A stretch of 64,000 nucleotides of DNA from Apis mellifera. Its lineage: Eukaryota; Arthropoda; Insecta; Hymenoptera; Apidae. The position numbers and the translations under genes are program-made. The notes beneath the pieces are model-generated. The model was not told the origin of the DNA and did no database searches. It saw only the letters and a list, made by a program, of their open reading frames with translations. The DNA lies in NCBI RefSeq assembly GCF_003254395.2, contig NC_037645.1:9671229-9735228 (forward strand), given 5' to 3'. Shown one piece after another: positions 47,945 through 58,214 of the stretch. How positions within the stretch are numbered: the stretch's first letter is position 1; every line of letters begins with the position of its first letter.

Positions 47945-50850
47945 TATTCGTCGAAAGATAAGACTAATTGTCTCTTCTTACGAATCGATGTAAGAGTTCA
48001 GAGTATAGAATTTGATATCTAATCGTGAAAATTCTCACGTTTTGAGCATCTAATTCTCGTGATGATCAATCGTGTCAAATTTCGCTGAATACAAAAAAAA
48101 GAAAAAGAAAAGAAGAGAGAGAGGAAGAAAATTTGAGCAGGTTTGAAAATCGTGGATATATTTCATTATTCAACGATATAACAATATAAGAGTCCAAAAT
48201 ATAGAATTTAATCTAACGATATCGTGAAAATTCTCACATTTTTCTCACATTAATCGTTTCGTTGACTGCATACAAAAAAAAGAAAAGGAAAAGAAGAGAG
48301 AGAGGGAGAAAATTTGAGCAGGTTTGAAAATCGTGAATATATTTCATTATTTAACGATATAACAATATCCAAAATATAGAATTTGATCTAAAAAATATCG
48401 TGAAAATCGAATTCTCACATTTTCAACATTCAACTTTCGTGATGATCAATCGTGTCAAATTTACCACAGAAAAAAGAAAAGAGAGAGGGAAAAAATTCGA
48501 GCAAGCTTGAAAATCGTGGACATATTTCATTATTTAATGATATAACAATATCCAAAATATAGAATTTAATTTAAACGATATCGTGAAAATCGAATCCTCA
48601 ACATCCATTTCTCGTGATGATCAATCGTGTCAAATTTACCACAGAAAAAAAAAAAAAAGAAAAGAAAAGAGAGTGGAAAAATTCGAGCAGACTTGAAAAT
48701 CGTGGACAAATTATTTTATTATTCAACGATATAACAATACCAAAATATAGAATTTAACCTAACGATATCGTGAAAATTCTCACATTTTTCTCACATTAAT
48801 CGTTTCGTTGACTGCATATAAAAAAAAAGAAAAAGAAAAGAAGAGAGAGAGGGAAAAAATTTGAGTAGCCTTGAAAATCGTGGATATATTTCATTATTCA
48901 ACGATATAACAATATTAATATAAGAATCACATTTTCAACATCCAACTCTCGTGATGATCAATCGTGTCAAATTTATCACAGAAAAAAAAAAGAAAAAGAA
49001 AATGAGAAAAATTCAATATTCATTATTCAACGAGATAACAATACTATTATAAGAGTCCAAAGTATATTTAGAATTTAATTTAAACAATATTGTGAAAATC
49101 GAATTTTCACATTTTCAACATCCAACTCTCGTGATGATCAATCGTGTCAAATTTACCACAGAAAAAAGAAAAGAGAGAAGGAAAAAATTCGAACAGAGTT
49201 GAAAATCGTAGACATTTCATTATTCAACGATATAACAATACCAATATGAGTCCAAAGTATATATAGAATTTAATTTAAACGATATTGTGAAAATCGAATT
49301 TTCACATTTCAACATCCAACTCTCGTGATGATCAATCGTGTCAAATTTATCATAGAAAAAAAAAGAAAAAGAAAACAAAAATGAGAAAAATTCAATATTC
49401 ATTATTCAACGATATAACAATACTATTATAAGAATCCAAAGTATATATAAAATTTAATTTAAACGATATCGTGAAAATTCTCACATTTTCAACATCCAAC
49501 ATCTCGTGATGATCAAACGTGTCAAATTAATCGTTTCATTGACTGCATGCAAAAAAAAAAAAAAAGAAAGAAAAGAAAAGAGAGTGAAAAAATTCGAGCA
49601 GGCTTGAAAATCTTGCACATACCATTTCATTATTCAACGATATAATAATACTAATTTATAGAATTTAATCTAAATGATATCATGAAAATCGAATTCTTAC
49701 ATTTTCGCTCATTGCATACCACAGAAAAAAAAAAAGAAAAGAAAAAAAAGAGAGAGTGAAAAAATTCGCTTGAAAATCTTGGAAATCATTTCGTTATTCA
49801 ATGATATATAACAATATAACAATATAAGAGTCCAAAGTAATATTATGAAAATCGAATTTGAGAATTCACATTTTCAACATCCAACTCTTGTGATGATCAA
49901 TCCTGTCAAATTTATCACAGAAAAAAAAAGAAAAGAAAAGAAAAGAGAGTGAAAAAATTCGAGACTTGAAAATCGTGGACATATTTCATTATTCAATGAT
50001 ATAACAATATCAAAGTATAGAATTTGATCTAAACGATATCGTAAAAATCGAATTCTCACATTTTCAACATTCAACTCTTGTGATGATCAATCGTGTTAAA
50101 TTAATCGCTGACTGCATACTACAGAAAAAAAAAAGAAAAGAAAAGAGAGAGTAAAAAAATTCTAGGCTTGAAAATCATGTATATATATCATTTCATTATT
50201 CAACGATATAACAATACCAAAGTATAGAATTTGATCTAAACGATATCCAACGATATAAATGTGAAAATTCTCACATTTTCAACATCCAACTTTCATAATG
50301 ATCAATCGTGTCAAATTTACCACAGAAAAAAAAAAAGAAAGAAAGAAAACAAAAATTAAAAATCGTGGACAAATCATTTCTTTATTCAACGATATAACAA
50401 TACCAAAGTATAAAATTTAATCCAATGATATCGTGAAAATTCTCACATTTTCAACATCCAACTTTCATAATGATCAATCGTGTCAAATTTACCACAGAAA
50501 AAAGAAAAGAAAAAGAAAACAAAAATTGAAAATCGTGGACAAATCATTTCATTATTCAACGATACAACAATACCAAAGTATAGAATTTAATCCAACGATA
50601 TCGTGAAAATTTTTAACATCCAACTTTCGTGATAATCAATCGTCAAATTTACCACAAAAAAAAAAGAAAAGAAAAGAAAGTTGAAAATCGTGTACATATC
50701 ATTTCATTATTCAACAATACCAAAGTATAGAATTTAATCCAACGATATCGTGAAAATTCTCACATTTTCAACATCCAACTTTCGTGATGTTCAATCGTGT
50801 CAAAAAAGAAAAGAAAATTAAAAATCGTGGACAAATCATTTCTTTATTCA
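47945..50850. repeat. Long tandem array, about 165-195-bp unit, about 15-16 copies
   Basis: Recurring words are GTGATGATCAATCGTGTCAA, ATTTACCACAGAAAAAAG, TTGAAAATCGTGGACATATT, TCATTATTCAACGATATAAC and AACGATATCGTGAAAATTCTC, then ACATTTTCAACATCCAACTC. GATGATCAATCGTG-like landmarks recur from about 48060 to 50787. It is the longest array in the window at about 2.9 kb. Confidence 0.92.
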
Positions 50851-50859
50851 ACGACAAGT

Positions 50860-51300
50860 ACTGATCGGCGAGGCCTCGCTTTGAGCAGCCCCTCGATCGA
50901 AAAGAAACGGGGGTCGTAGGTCACAGGTTGCGCATCACTGATCCGCGACATTCACCGCGTTTCCCTGTGCGACCAACGTCTATCGCATCCGTGTGTATGC
51001 GCGCACCTGGGACACGCGTACGTTTGCACACACACGTAGGCCCAGGTGTGTGTAGGCGTGTGCACCACTGGCGCATGCGCCAGCGCGTATATTTATTCAG
51101 GATGTAACAGGTGGATGACGTCACGGCCAGGGTAGCAACCCCCCACCACTCGGGAAAAGGGTGCCCCCCCCCCACTCCATCGAACGAACGCGCCCATTCC
51201 GCAACTCGGGGGACTTGGCTCTGGCAATGCGTGTGCAGGGGCAGGCCAAGTTCAATATACAAAGCATTGTTCGTGGCATTGCGTTAACCGTTTCGCCGTT
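50860..51300. promoter_or_regulatory. GC-rich island dense in palindromes (Ewg, CRE, AGGTCA)
   Basis: In order: DR1-like AGGTCA-C-AGGTTG (50918-50930); inverted arms CACCTGGG (51004-51011) and CCCAGGTG (51041-51048); the perfect 16-bp palindrome CTGGCGCATGCGCCAG (51068-51083) containing Ewg/NRF1 core GCGCATGCGC (51071-51080); and CRE TGACGTCA (51116-51123). It lies between the longest array and the B promoter, about 2.4 kb upstream of the latter. Strong candidate enhancer or insulator by sequence only. Confidence 0.45.
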
Positions 51301-53430
51301 CCTTCGCGTTCCAACGCCTTCTGCTATTTACATCCTTTCTTTCTTTCTTTCTTTCTTTCTTTTTGATATCTATGATTTTCCTCCTCCTCTTCCTTCCTTC
51401 CTTCTTTCCTTGTTCCTTCGAGAGAAGAGAAGAGATGTAATTGTCCAATTATTTCCACTGGTCAATTTATTTCCGGCCTTCGGTCTTCTCGGTTCGGTTC
51501 GAACGAGTTGCAAGAAAAATGATCGAATCGGTTGATGTCACCGTCCGTTCACGATCCTTGCTTCTTCTTTTCCTTTATCTTATAAAGTGAATAAAGAAGG
51601 AGATTCGAAGATTGTTTGATTTCGAGGAAGAATATAGTGGGCGCAGTTTGTTTTCGAACATGGCCATAATAATGCAAGATAGAATGTTGCCAAGTATCGG
51701 GAGGAAGGGAAATCTTCCGGGAAATCGATTCTTTGCTTAACCCTGAAGTTAACGCGCTTCTTTCAAATAATCAATTTCGTATAGTAACTAAAACGGTTCG
51801 AACTCGTTTGAAAGTAAACCGGATGATTTTGATGGAAAGAAAAATGTGTATAAAAAATAGAGAGAGAAGGAGGGTAATTACAGTCCAAATAAATATCCAA
51901 AATTGATCAATGGATAGCATTTATCCGAGGCAATAATTAGAAAATTGAACGCTTATATAAAGTGTGTGATACACGCACGCGTTTCATTAAAGTGTTTCAA
52001 TGGCGTGTCCAATCGAGTTCCAGGAACGCACAACGAGTTCGATTAGAGTGAAACGAGCTCGGCAGAAATTCTGGCCAATTAAAAGGTACTCTTATCGATT
52101 TTCTTTTCAGGATCTTGAACCAGGATTTTCCAATTCAACATCCAGTCTCTGAATTATTGTATTCATCCGGATTATCTCGTGCTGCATACTCTCATATACT
52201 CTTTCCTTTTTCTTCTTTTTCTTCTTTTTTTTTATCGTTCCGCCTTACAAGGCACTAGCAAGTTCGCGATAAAAATGCAAACAACAAAAGCCACGTCAAA
52301 GGTCATGACGATGACTAAGAATTGGCGATGATAATTCGGCGAGATACAACGTGAAAAATGTTTCGCGCTATTTCTCTCAAGAATTGATTCCTTCCTTCCT
52401 TCCTTCCTTTCGTCTCGTTCCAACATTTCGAGATTTTCCTTGACATATTTTCATAATTGGAATTTGTGGAGAGTTTAAAAGATCAATTTAAGAAAATTTT
52501 ATTAAATTGGAAAATCGAATACGAATTTTTGAAGACAGAACGTTCCTTTCTTTTTTTTTTTCTTTCAGAAAATTATTCGAAAAATACGAGGTTAGATCGA
52601 AGTTTTTAATTGCAAAGAAATCAGTTTTCTTGAATTACGAAGGTCAGAATCTGGCACGAAAGGGTTTTTTGCATAAAGTTATCCGTGTAAGAAAATATTT
52701 GCGAACTGTAAATATTTGGAAAAAGGAATAATTATCACAGGGGAACGAGCAACGAATTGACGTTACTGTTTATTGTATAATATGTTACTCTCATGGGAGA
52801 CATTAAAAACTCGTTAAGATTCATTTTCTGCAATTTTGCTCGACGACTTCAATCTCGAGGAAATAAAGGAAAAAAAAAAAATAGTAAGCTTAAAACTGAT
52901 ACATATACCGAAGTATATAAATTTAAAATAAAAAGGATCGAAGATAAAATAACGGGGGGGTTGAAATTAATATTTATTACCTTTCTGCGAGAAATCAATA
53001 AATCCATGAATTATGGTTTATTGAAAGTATTAAAATTATTAAGCAACTCGCGGATGTTTGTTCCGCTATTTTGCGAATGTTTGCAACTCATATTTTTACG
53101 AAGATAACCGATCTATATAAAGATATATATTTGTTTCACCAATAATCTTAATGAGCACTTTTCAATACTTTTTTTTTTACATACATTCTGCATATAGACG
53201 ATCTTGAATTAAGATTTTAAAATTTGTTTAAAATGAATCGATTTTATTATGGACAATAATAAAAAAACTTTCCTTTTACCATTGTAAAAAATAAAATCTG
53301 GATATCACAAAGTAATATAGCATATGAAACTAAATTATATCACGAGCGATCGTAACCATTTACCGTAGAAAACGTAATACTAACGTAGAGTAAAATGATG
53401 CTGCAGATGTTTGCCCGTAAAGAAGGGAAA
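51301..53430. other. Unique sequence upstream of the B promoter
   Basis: No gene recognised. There are (TTCC)n and (CTTT)n runs at 51341-51420 and 52388-52410. A 104-codon ATG-started open frame (52793-53107) is Lys- and Ile-rich and has no recognised domain. It is probably a chance frame. Confidence 0.4.
52293..52311. promoter_or_regulatory. DR1 / inverted AGGTCA nuclear-receptor-like element
   Basis: ACGTCA-A-AGGTCA (52293-52305) is a direct repeat with 1-bp spacing and one mismatch, the HNF4 or USP/RXR-type DR1. The perfect half AGGTCA is followed without spacer by TGACGA. It is about 3.1 kb upstream of the B1 start codon. Confidence 0.4.
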
Positions 53431-53439
53431 ATTAACGTA

Positions 53440-54639
53440 GTAGGTGGAAAACGTCGAGGCCGTAGCGCAGAAAATACTGCGTTTGCGCAGCGCAGGTATG
53501 GGGCACCTTATAGTGCAGGGTACGCGCGACAGTGAAAGTAGCGAGAAGTCGGGCGCTGATTGGTCGGTTGGCGGCCGAGGTACGTCGGAGCCTGGCGGGC
53601 ACCCTCGTGCCTGCACGGCCAGGCCGTACGCCTTCAGTCAGTGGCGGACCGTAGACTTGGTAACATCGTTCGGCGTTGCGCACATGTGTGTACGTGTTAA
53701 CACGCAGCCTGCCATCTACGAGATAGAAAAAAAAGGAAGAACAAAACTGAAGAATAAAGAGGAGCTCACCCAGCATTCACGCGTGTGCGAGTGTTTAAAG
53801 TGTGTATCTCGTGTGTCGACGATTGCATTATCGGTAATATCGCCGGCAGAGTAGTCGCGTTGTAAAATTTGTGTGCAACACGCGCGTGTCTGTGTGCGTG
53901 TGTGCGTGTCTATATGCCCCCAAGTGTGACGTAACGCGTCGTTGCTACATCGTCGTCGTGTTTTGTTTATGCGTCGTACAATCGAGCTCTCGCACGATTG
54001 TCGTCAATGCACACGTGCATATCGTGGACGAGCGCTGCGCGTTCTGTGCAAAGCTCTCGTAAAGTGAAACGAGAAAGATGTCTTCTTCGCGTCTCTTTCG
54101 ATGATCCGTTCCGCGGTGATCGTTCCGGAGAAGAGGAAAAAAAGAGAGAAAAAGATATGAAATTGTTGTCGTCGTAAAGGTGGTTGTCGCTGGTGGAGAT
54201 AAGAGTGCGTGCGTGTATGTGTGCGTGGTCGCACCAAAGAGAAAACGAGAAAGTAGAAAGAGAAAAGGATACGGAGGAAAGAAACTCGGTCGTAGAAAAG
54301 GAGTGAGAGAGAGAGAAGGTTGGCGAAGACGGAGCAGCGTGGAGGAAAACGAGAAGAAGGAAAGAGAGAAAGAGTGGCGCATATCAGCGTGACGGAAAAG
54401 TGGAACGAACAAGAAAGAGACTCGCTCGAACGAACGTACACACGTTCTGCTTGTGACCTCGATACACGGAGTACCGACTGTCCGTTCTCGTCGATCGTGC
54501 GCAGCCTCAGATACGGAGAATTTCGCCAGTGAAAATCATGCATTTCTACCACGGCTATTCGGCTGGTTGACGTTCTCGAACAACGCGGCGTGCCTGCGAT
54601 AGAGAAAGATAAACAGGCTTGCTCGCTGGCTGCCTGTAC

Positions 54640-54671
<32 letters not shown>

Positions 54672-55384
54672 CTTCCCTCTCTCCCTACCGTCCGCGTCTA
54701 CTGCGTTCCCTTTTGCGCGATCGTGACCCCGTTTCTTCGATGACCGACACTCCGTGGCTGCTTGGCCGCCATTAGAGGAGCCGAGAGCAGGGGAGAGAGA
54801 AAGAGAAACGAGAGCAACCGAGGCGAAACGAAGACGATCGTAGTCTCCCGTCACGAGCTCCCTGCCTACGTTCCACACACGTACAGCCGTTTATCGCGCG
54901 TACACGCGCACACACAGAGGAACGGCCTCCGACGATATATGTGTTCGTGCGGCGTGGTATCGCGGTATAGAGGAAGAGGGACACGAGGAAAAGCAGCGCG
55001 GCCAAGCGAGACGGACGATGCGTGAGAGCTCGGGGACCATGGACTCTTGACAGTGAATCGATTCTCTCGCGCGCTGCCCTGACCTCGTATTCCTTGCCGC
55101 AATTTCGGTCGACGAACGAATTATCGAGGTCAACGACTAGCGTGGTAGTAGTAGTAGTTTCTGTTACCGTAAACAGAGTGTTACGTTGCACTGAGAGGAA
55201 AGGAAAGGAAAAATCTGAGGGGATAATCTCGTTTTTTTTTGAACGGGACCACGGTTTTCAGTGTGGTCGCGCGTGCAACACAGTGATATTTTCTTTTCCC
55301 CCGACGGAAGTAACGAGGAAAATTGGGACGGTGGAGTCGAGGGAACAGGGAACGGTGATCCTGAAGGTGGAGCAGGCTGACGAG
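53440..55384 (+). promoter_or_regulatory. EcR: Candidate EcR-B promoter and long B1 leader
   Basis: GC/CpG-rich sequence precedes the B1 exon. It has an inverted CCAAT box (ATTGG, 53559-53563) about 75 bp before a double initiator TCAGTCAGTG (53634-53643); no TATA box is seen. The following 1.7 kb contains several ATGs, a (CT)n tract (about 54643-54672) and GA-rich sequence. A plausible splice acceptor (poly-T 55231-55239, CAG 55259-55261) could place the B1 exon start at 55262. Start site and splicing are inferred. Confidence 0.35.
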
Positions 55385-55700
55385 ATGCTGCAGACTGTGC
55401 CCCGTGTGCCTGTCGCGGGGATCAAGCGGCGATGGGGTAACAGGCACGCAGGAAGTCTGCAGGAGTCGAGCCCAGAGGTTTCGAGCAGCGGCGTGCTGTC
55501 GCCACCGCCGAATTTCCAACCCTCCACGCCGGAGAGCGCGGTCGTAAAGAGCGAAGAACTCCAGCTGTGGGATCTGGACCTTCATCGGGGCCTGCAGACG
55601 AACGGGGATCATTATCGGGCTACCATCACCGCCACGACCACCACCACAGTGTTGCCAACGGTCACCGATCCTGCCTCGCCATTCACCACCCCCATCGAAG
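55385..55700 (+). CDS. EcR: Ecdysone receptor isoform B1, isoform-specific first coding exon
   Basis: This encodes the B1-specific N-terminal activation domain of EcR, 105 codons plus one base. IKRRWGNR (13-20) matches the KRRW start of insect EcR-B1. ESSPEVSSSGVLSP (27-40) matches the ESSSEVTSS block, and ELQLWDL (58-64) the acidic LWxx segment. A SUMO-type VKSE is at 54-57, and a Thr-rich stretch (79-93) follows. ATG 55385 is the first in-frame ATG, with G at -3; the frame is open for at least 363 nt upstream without an ATG. The exon ends GAAG|GTTTGT in phase 1, the same phase as EcR-A, so both join the common exon beyond the window. The frame reading on to 55717 is intron. Confidence 0.93.
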
Positions 55701-56476
55701 GTTTGTTGCACTGGTGACTTTTCTCTCTCCGTCGTTTACCGCGTCGTTACGCGAGTAAGAGAATCGTTGGACGCTTGCGCTCGAATTGTCGCGCATCAGG
55801 ACGCTTTTGCCTACGTCATTCTTTTCGAAACAAAAATTATTCTTTTTCCTTTCTTGCTTATTTAGATTTTTAAATCGAATCTTTATAGAAATTTTTATAA
55901 ATACTATGATATTGATATTGATTTAAAGGATTTTTTGTTCAAGAGGAAATCGAACGAAAAGAAAGATTATTTTTCATTCGGAAAACTTTTAATTGGCTAG
56001 AAAAGAGAAAAAAATAAAGTATTAAATTTAATACGCCTCTTATAATTAGCAATATTATTCTCTTATTTCTGCGTGATGAAAAAAGAAGAAAAAGAAAGAA
56101 TTTTAATTTTAATTGCAACTTTTCTCCACCTCGATGTTTTTTATTTATTACGATAAACGGAATAATCATTTTTCCTTTTAATTCCGATTTAATTTCAAAT
56201 TATAAATCAATTTATAAAATAACCTCGATTATTATTGTAAAACTTTTTTTTTTTTTTTTCCAACTTTAATTAATTCCATTCGTTGAAAAAGAAGGAACTT
56301 GAGAACAATTGAAGTAAAAAATGTGCTCGAGGGATCGAAAGTCGAAGAGTTGACCGCCTCTAAACCAGCCGATAAACGTCCTTTAAAGGTGATCGACCTA
56401 CACACGTTCAGCAGCTCCTCTCGATGTTTCGTTAGAAAGCGACGAAACTGGTGTGTTGTTGTTTTCTTTTCCTTTT

Positions 56477-56510
<34 letters not shown>

Positions 56511-57929
56511 AATACCAGGCGTGCCTATTTTTACCTGGTTTCCTTTTTCTCCAGCGGGAAATCGTGTCGAGGCCGATCGAACCGGATCGAAAAAGCGAGA
56601 AACGACGTCCTCATAGGACCCCGTAACGGCATTCGTCATCGATTGCGCCATGTTGCACCATACCTGGCGCCGATTGCACAATTCCACCATCTTTCTGGCG
56701 TATCCGTTTCTTTTTTATTTCTCCGTCGATATTCTTTTCGTTCGTTCGCCCCCTTTTTTTAATTTCTCGCTTCAACGTTTTATCTCCCTCCTCCCCCCCT
56801 CTCCCTGTGTTATCACTGTGTTACGACTCGTTGCAGTGCACAGACTTCCTGAAATCTCAATTCTTTTTTTTATATATTACGAGGAAGTGTGAAATAAAAA
56901 TTTTACAGCTCTTCGTTTTGTCCATGCTAGGGAATTTTTCTATACGTGTAAATAATAATTCTAGTATATTTATAATGCTTTGGTAATTTGAATTAAAATT
57001 CTTTTTCTGATTCTTTTATGAATCGAAAAGAGATTCAATATTTATCTTATGATGACTGATCTCGATGGATGGCAAGTTTTTTTTTTTTGATTGTCTGAAT
57101 CTGTTTGACGAGTAACAATGAAATATTTGAATCGATCGATACTTAAAAATTGTGAAATTGGTTGATTGCTCGAAACAGCATTTTCCACGAAGAATGATCA
57201 ATCTTTTGAAAACGTGAAGGTTTACGTTCGTATAAGATTAATTAAAATTGCACGAAACGTATTAAAATTATTTCCTGGAATGTTTAATTATCGATTTCCG
57301 TAACTGTGTAATTTAATTATCGTAGATCATTGCATCCAAGACGTGACGTACACGATGACGCATTTTATATATATACGCAACTCTGTCGTTTGTTTCAGTT
57401 CAGAAACTTACTAGTTCTCTTATTTTATCACAATGAGTCAACATCCTCTAATTAAGTCCGATTAATTTATATTTATTCGATTAATGCAATTCGAAGAGAT
57501 TTTGAAAATTTCTAAATTAATTCATGATCAATACTTTATTAAATTTACTTTTTTTTATTATTTTTAAAAATATGGAAAATTATGTATAAATATCTCATTG
57601 GCCAGAAAATTTAAGCTTCAAAGTATAATAAATCGTAAATTTTTGGATAAATTTCTTTATATTAATAAAATAAAATTCGACTCGGTTCAAACAATAAAAA
57701 TTCTAAGCCATAGAAAATGTTTAATTCGAACGATCGATTAATTTCGACGATTTTTCAACGTTGAAATCCCGTGTATCGATAAATTTCTCGAATGAACGAG
57801 AGCGACGAACATCTTCCCTCCCCTTCCTTCTCGATGTTTCGTCTCATTATTTTCATTCTCTTCTGCTCTGCTTCAACGGGTTTATTGCATCGTGTGACGT
57901 GTGTCCACCGCCGGTATGTATATATCAGC
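55701..57929. other. Intron after EcR-B1, unique sequence
   Basis: No gene recognised. A (CT)n run lies at about 56480-56509, AT-rich sequence at 57220-57720, and a GC-richer patch at 56560-56700 without a coding signature. Confidence 0.45.
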
Positions 57930-57964
57930 TTTAAATAACACGTTGTGTCACGTATATGTCAGTG
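57930..57964 (+). promoter_or_regulatory. EcR: TATA-like box plus initiator, candidate internal EcR promoter
   Basis: TTTAAATA (57930-57937) differs from TATAAATA by one base. It lies exactly at -31 to -24 relative to the A of the initiator TCAGTG (57959-57964, A at 57961). This spacing is the standard TATA-to-start distance. The core is 50 bp upstream of the candidate ATG at 58014. Confidence 0.35.
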
Positions 57965-58013
57965 CTCCGCTCGCGGTGGGACCATTGTGTTTTCGTTTGC
58001 AGTCGCGGTACCG

Positions 58014-58077
58014 ATGACCCGGAAACTAGGTCACGGTCCTTCGGTTTTTCCTCCTGCCAATGATTCACCACAAACAG
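58014..58077 (+). CDS. EcR: Candidate small EcR exon (B2-like isoform start or cassette exon)
   Basis: ATG 58014 opens 21 codons, MTRKLGHGPSVFPPANDS then PQT, plus one base, ending CAG|GTTATT in phase 1 like the A and B1 exons. A good acceptor (TTTTCGTTTGCAG, AG at 58001-58002) lies 11 nt before the ATG. If entered from the A or B1 exon in phase 1, the frame also stays open (VAVP then MTRK), so it works either as a first exon or as an in-frame insertion. Drosophila EcR-B2 likewise adds only a short peptide before the common Gly-Arg. No sequence similarity to that peptide is seen, the donor is weak, C at -3 is poor, and the segment also holds TGACCC and AGGTCA motifs that could be regulatory. 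Confidence 0.3.
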
Positions 58078-58214
58078 GTTATTTCTTCTTATCTTATAAC
58101 ATTTTTTTTTCTTTTCTTTTTTCTTTTCTTTTTTTTTTTTTTCGATCTTTATACAAGATCTGACGCAGAAAAATTTTGTAAAAAAAATTTCTTACTCTAT
58201 ATATATATAATGTT

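Noticed and set aside
52793..53107. 104-codon ATG-started frame upstream of the B promoter
   Set aside because: Lys/Ile-rich composition follows the local AT content; no domain, no neighbouring exon signals.
7144..55175. FOXO sites GTAAACA (7144, 44009 reverse, 55169) and many CACGTG E-boxes
   Set aside because: Counts are about what base composition predicts, so they are not evidence on their own.
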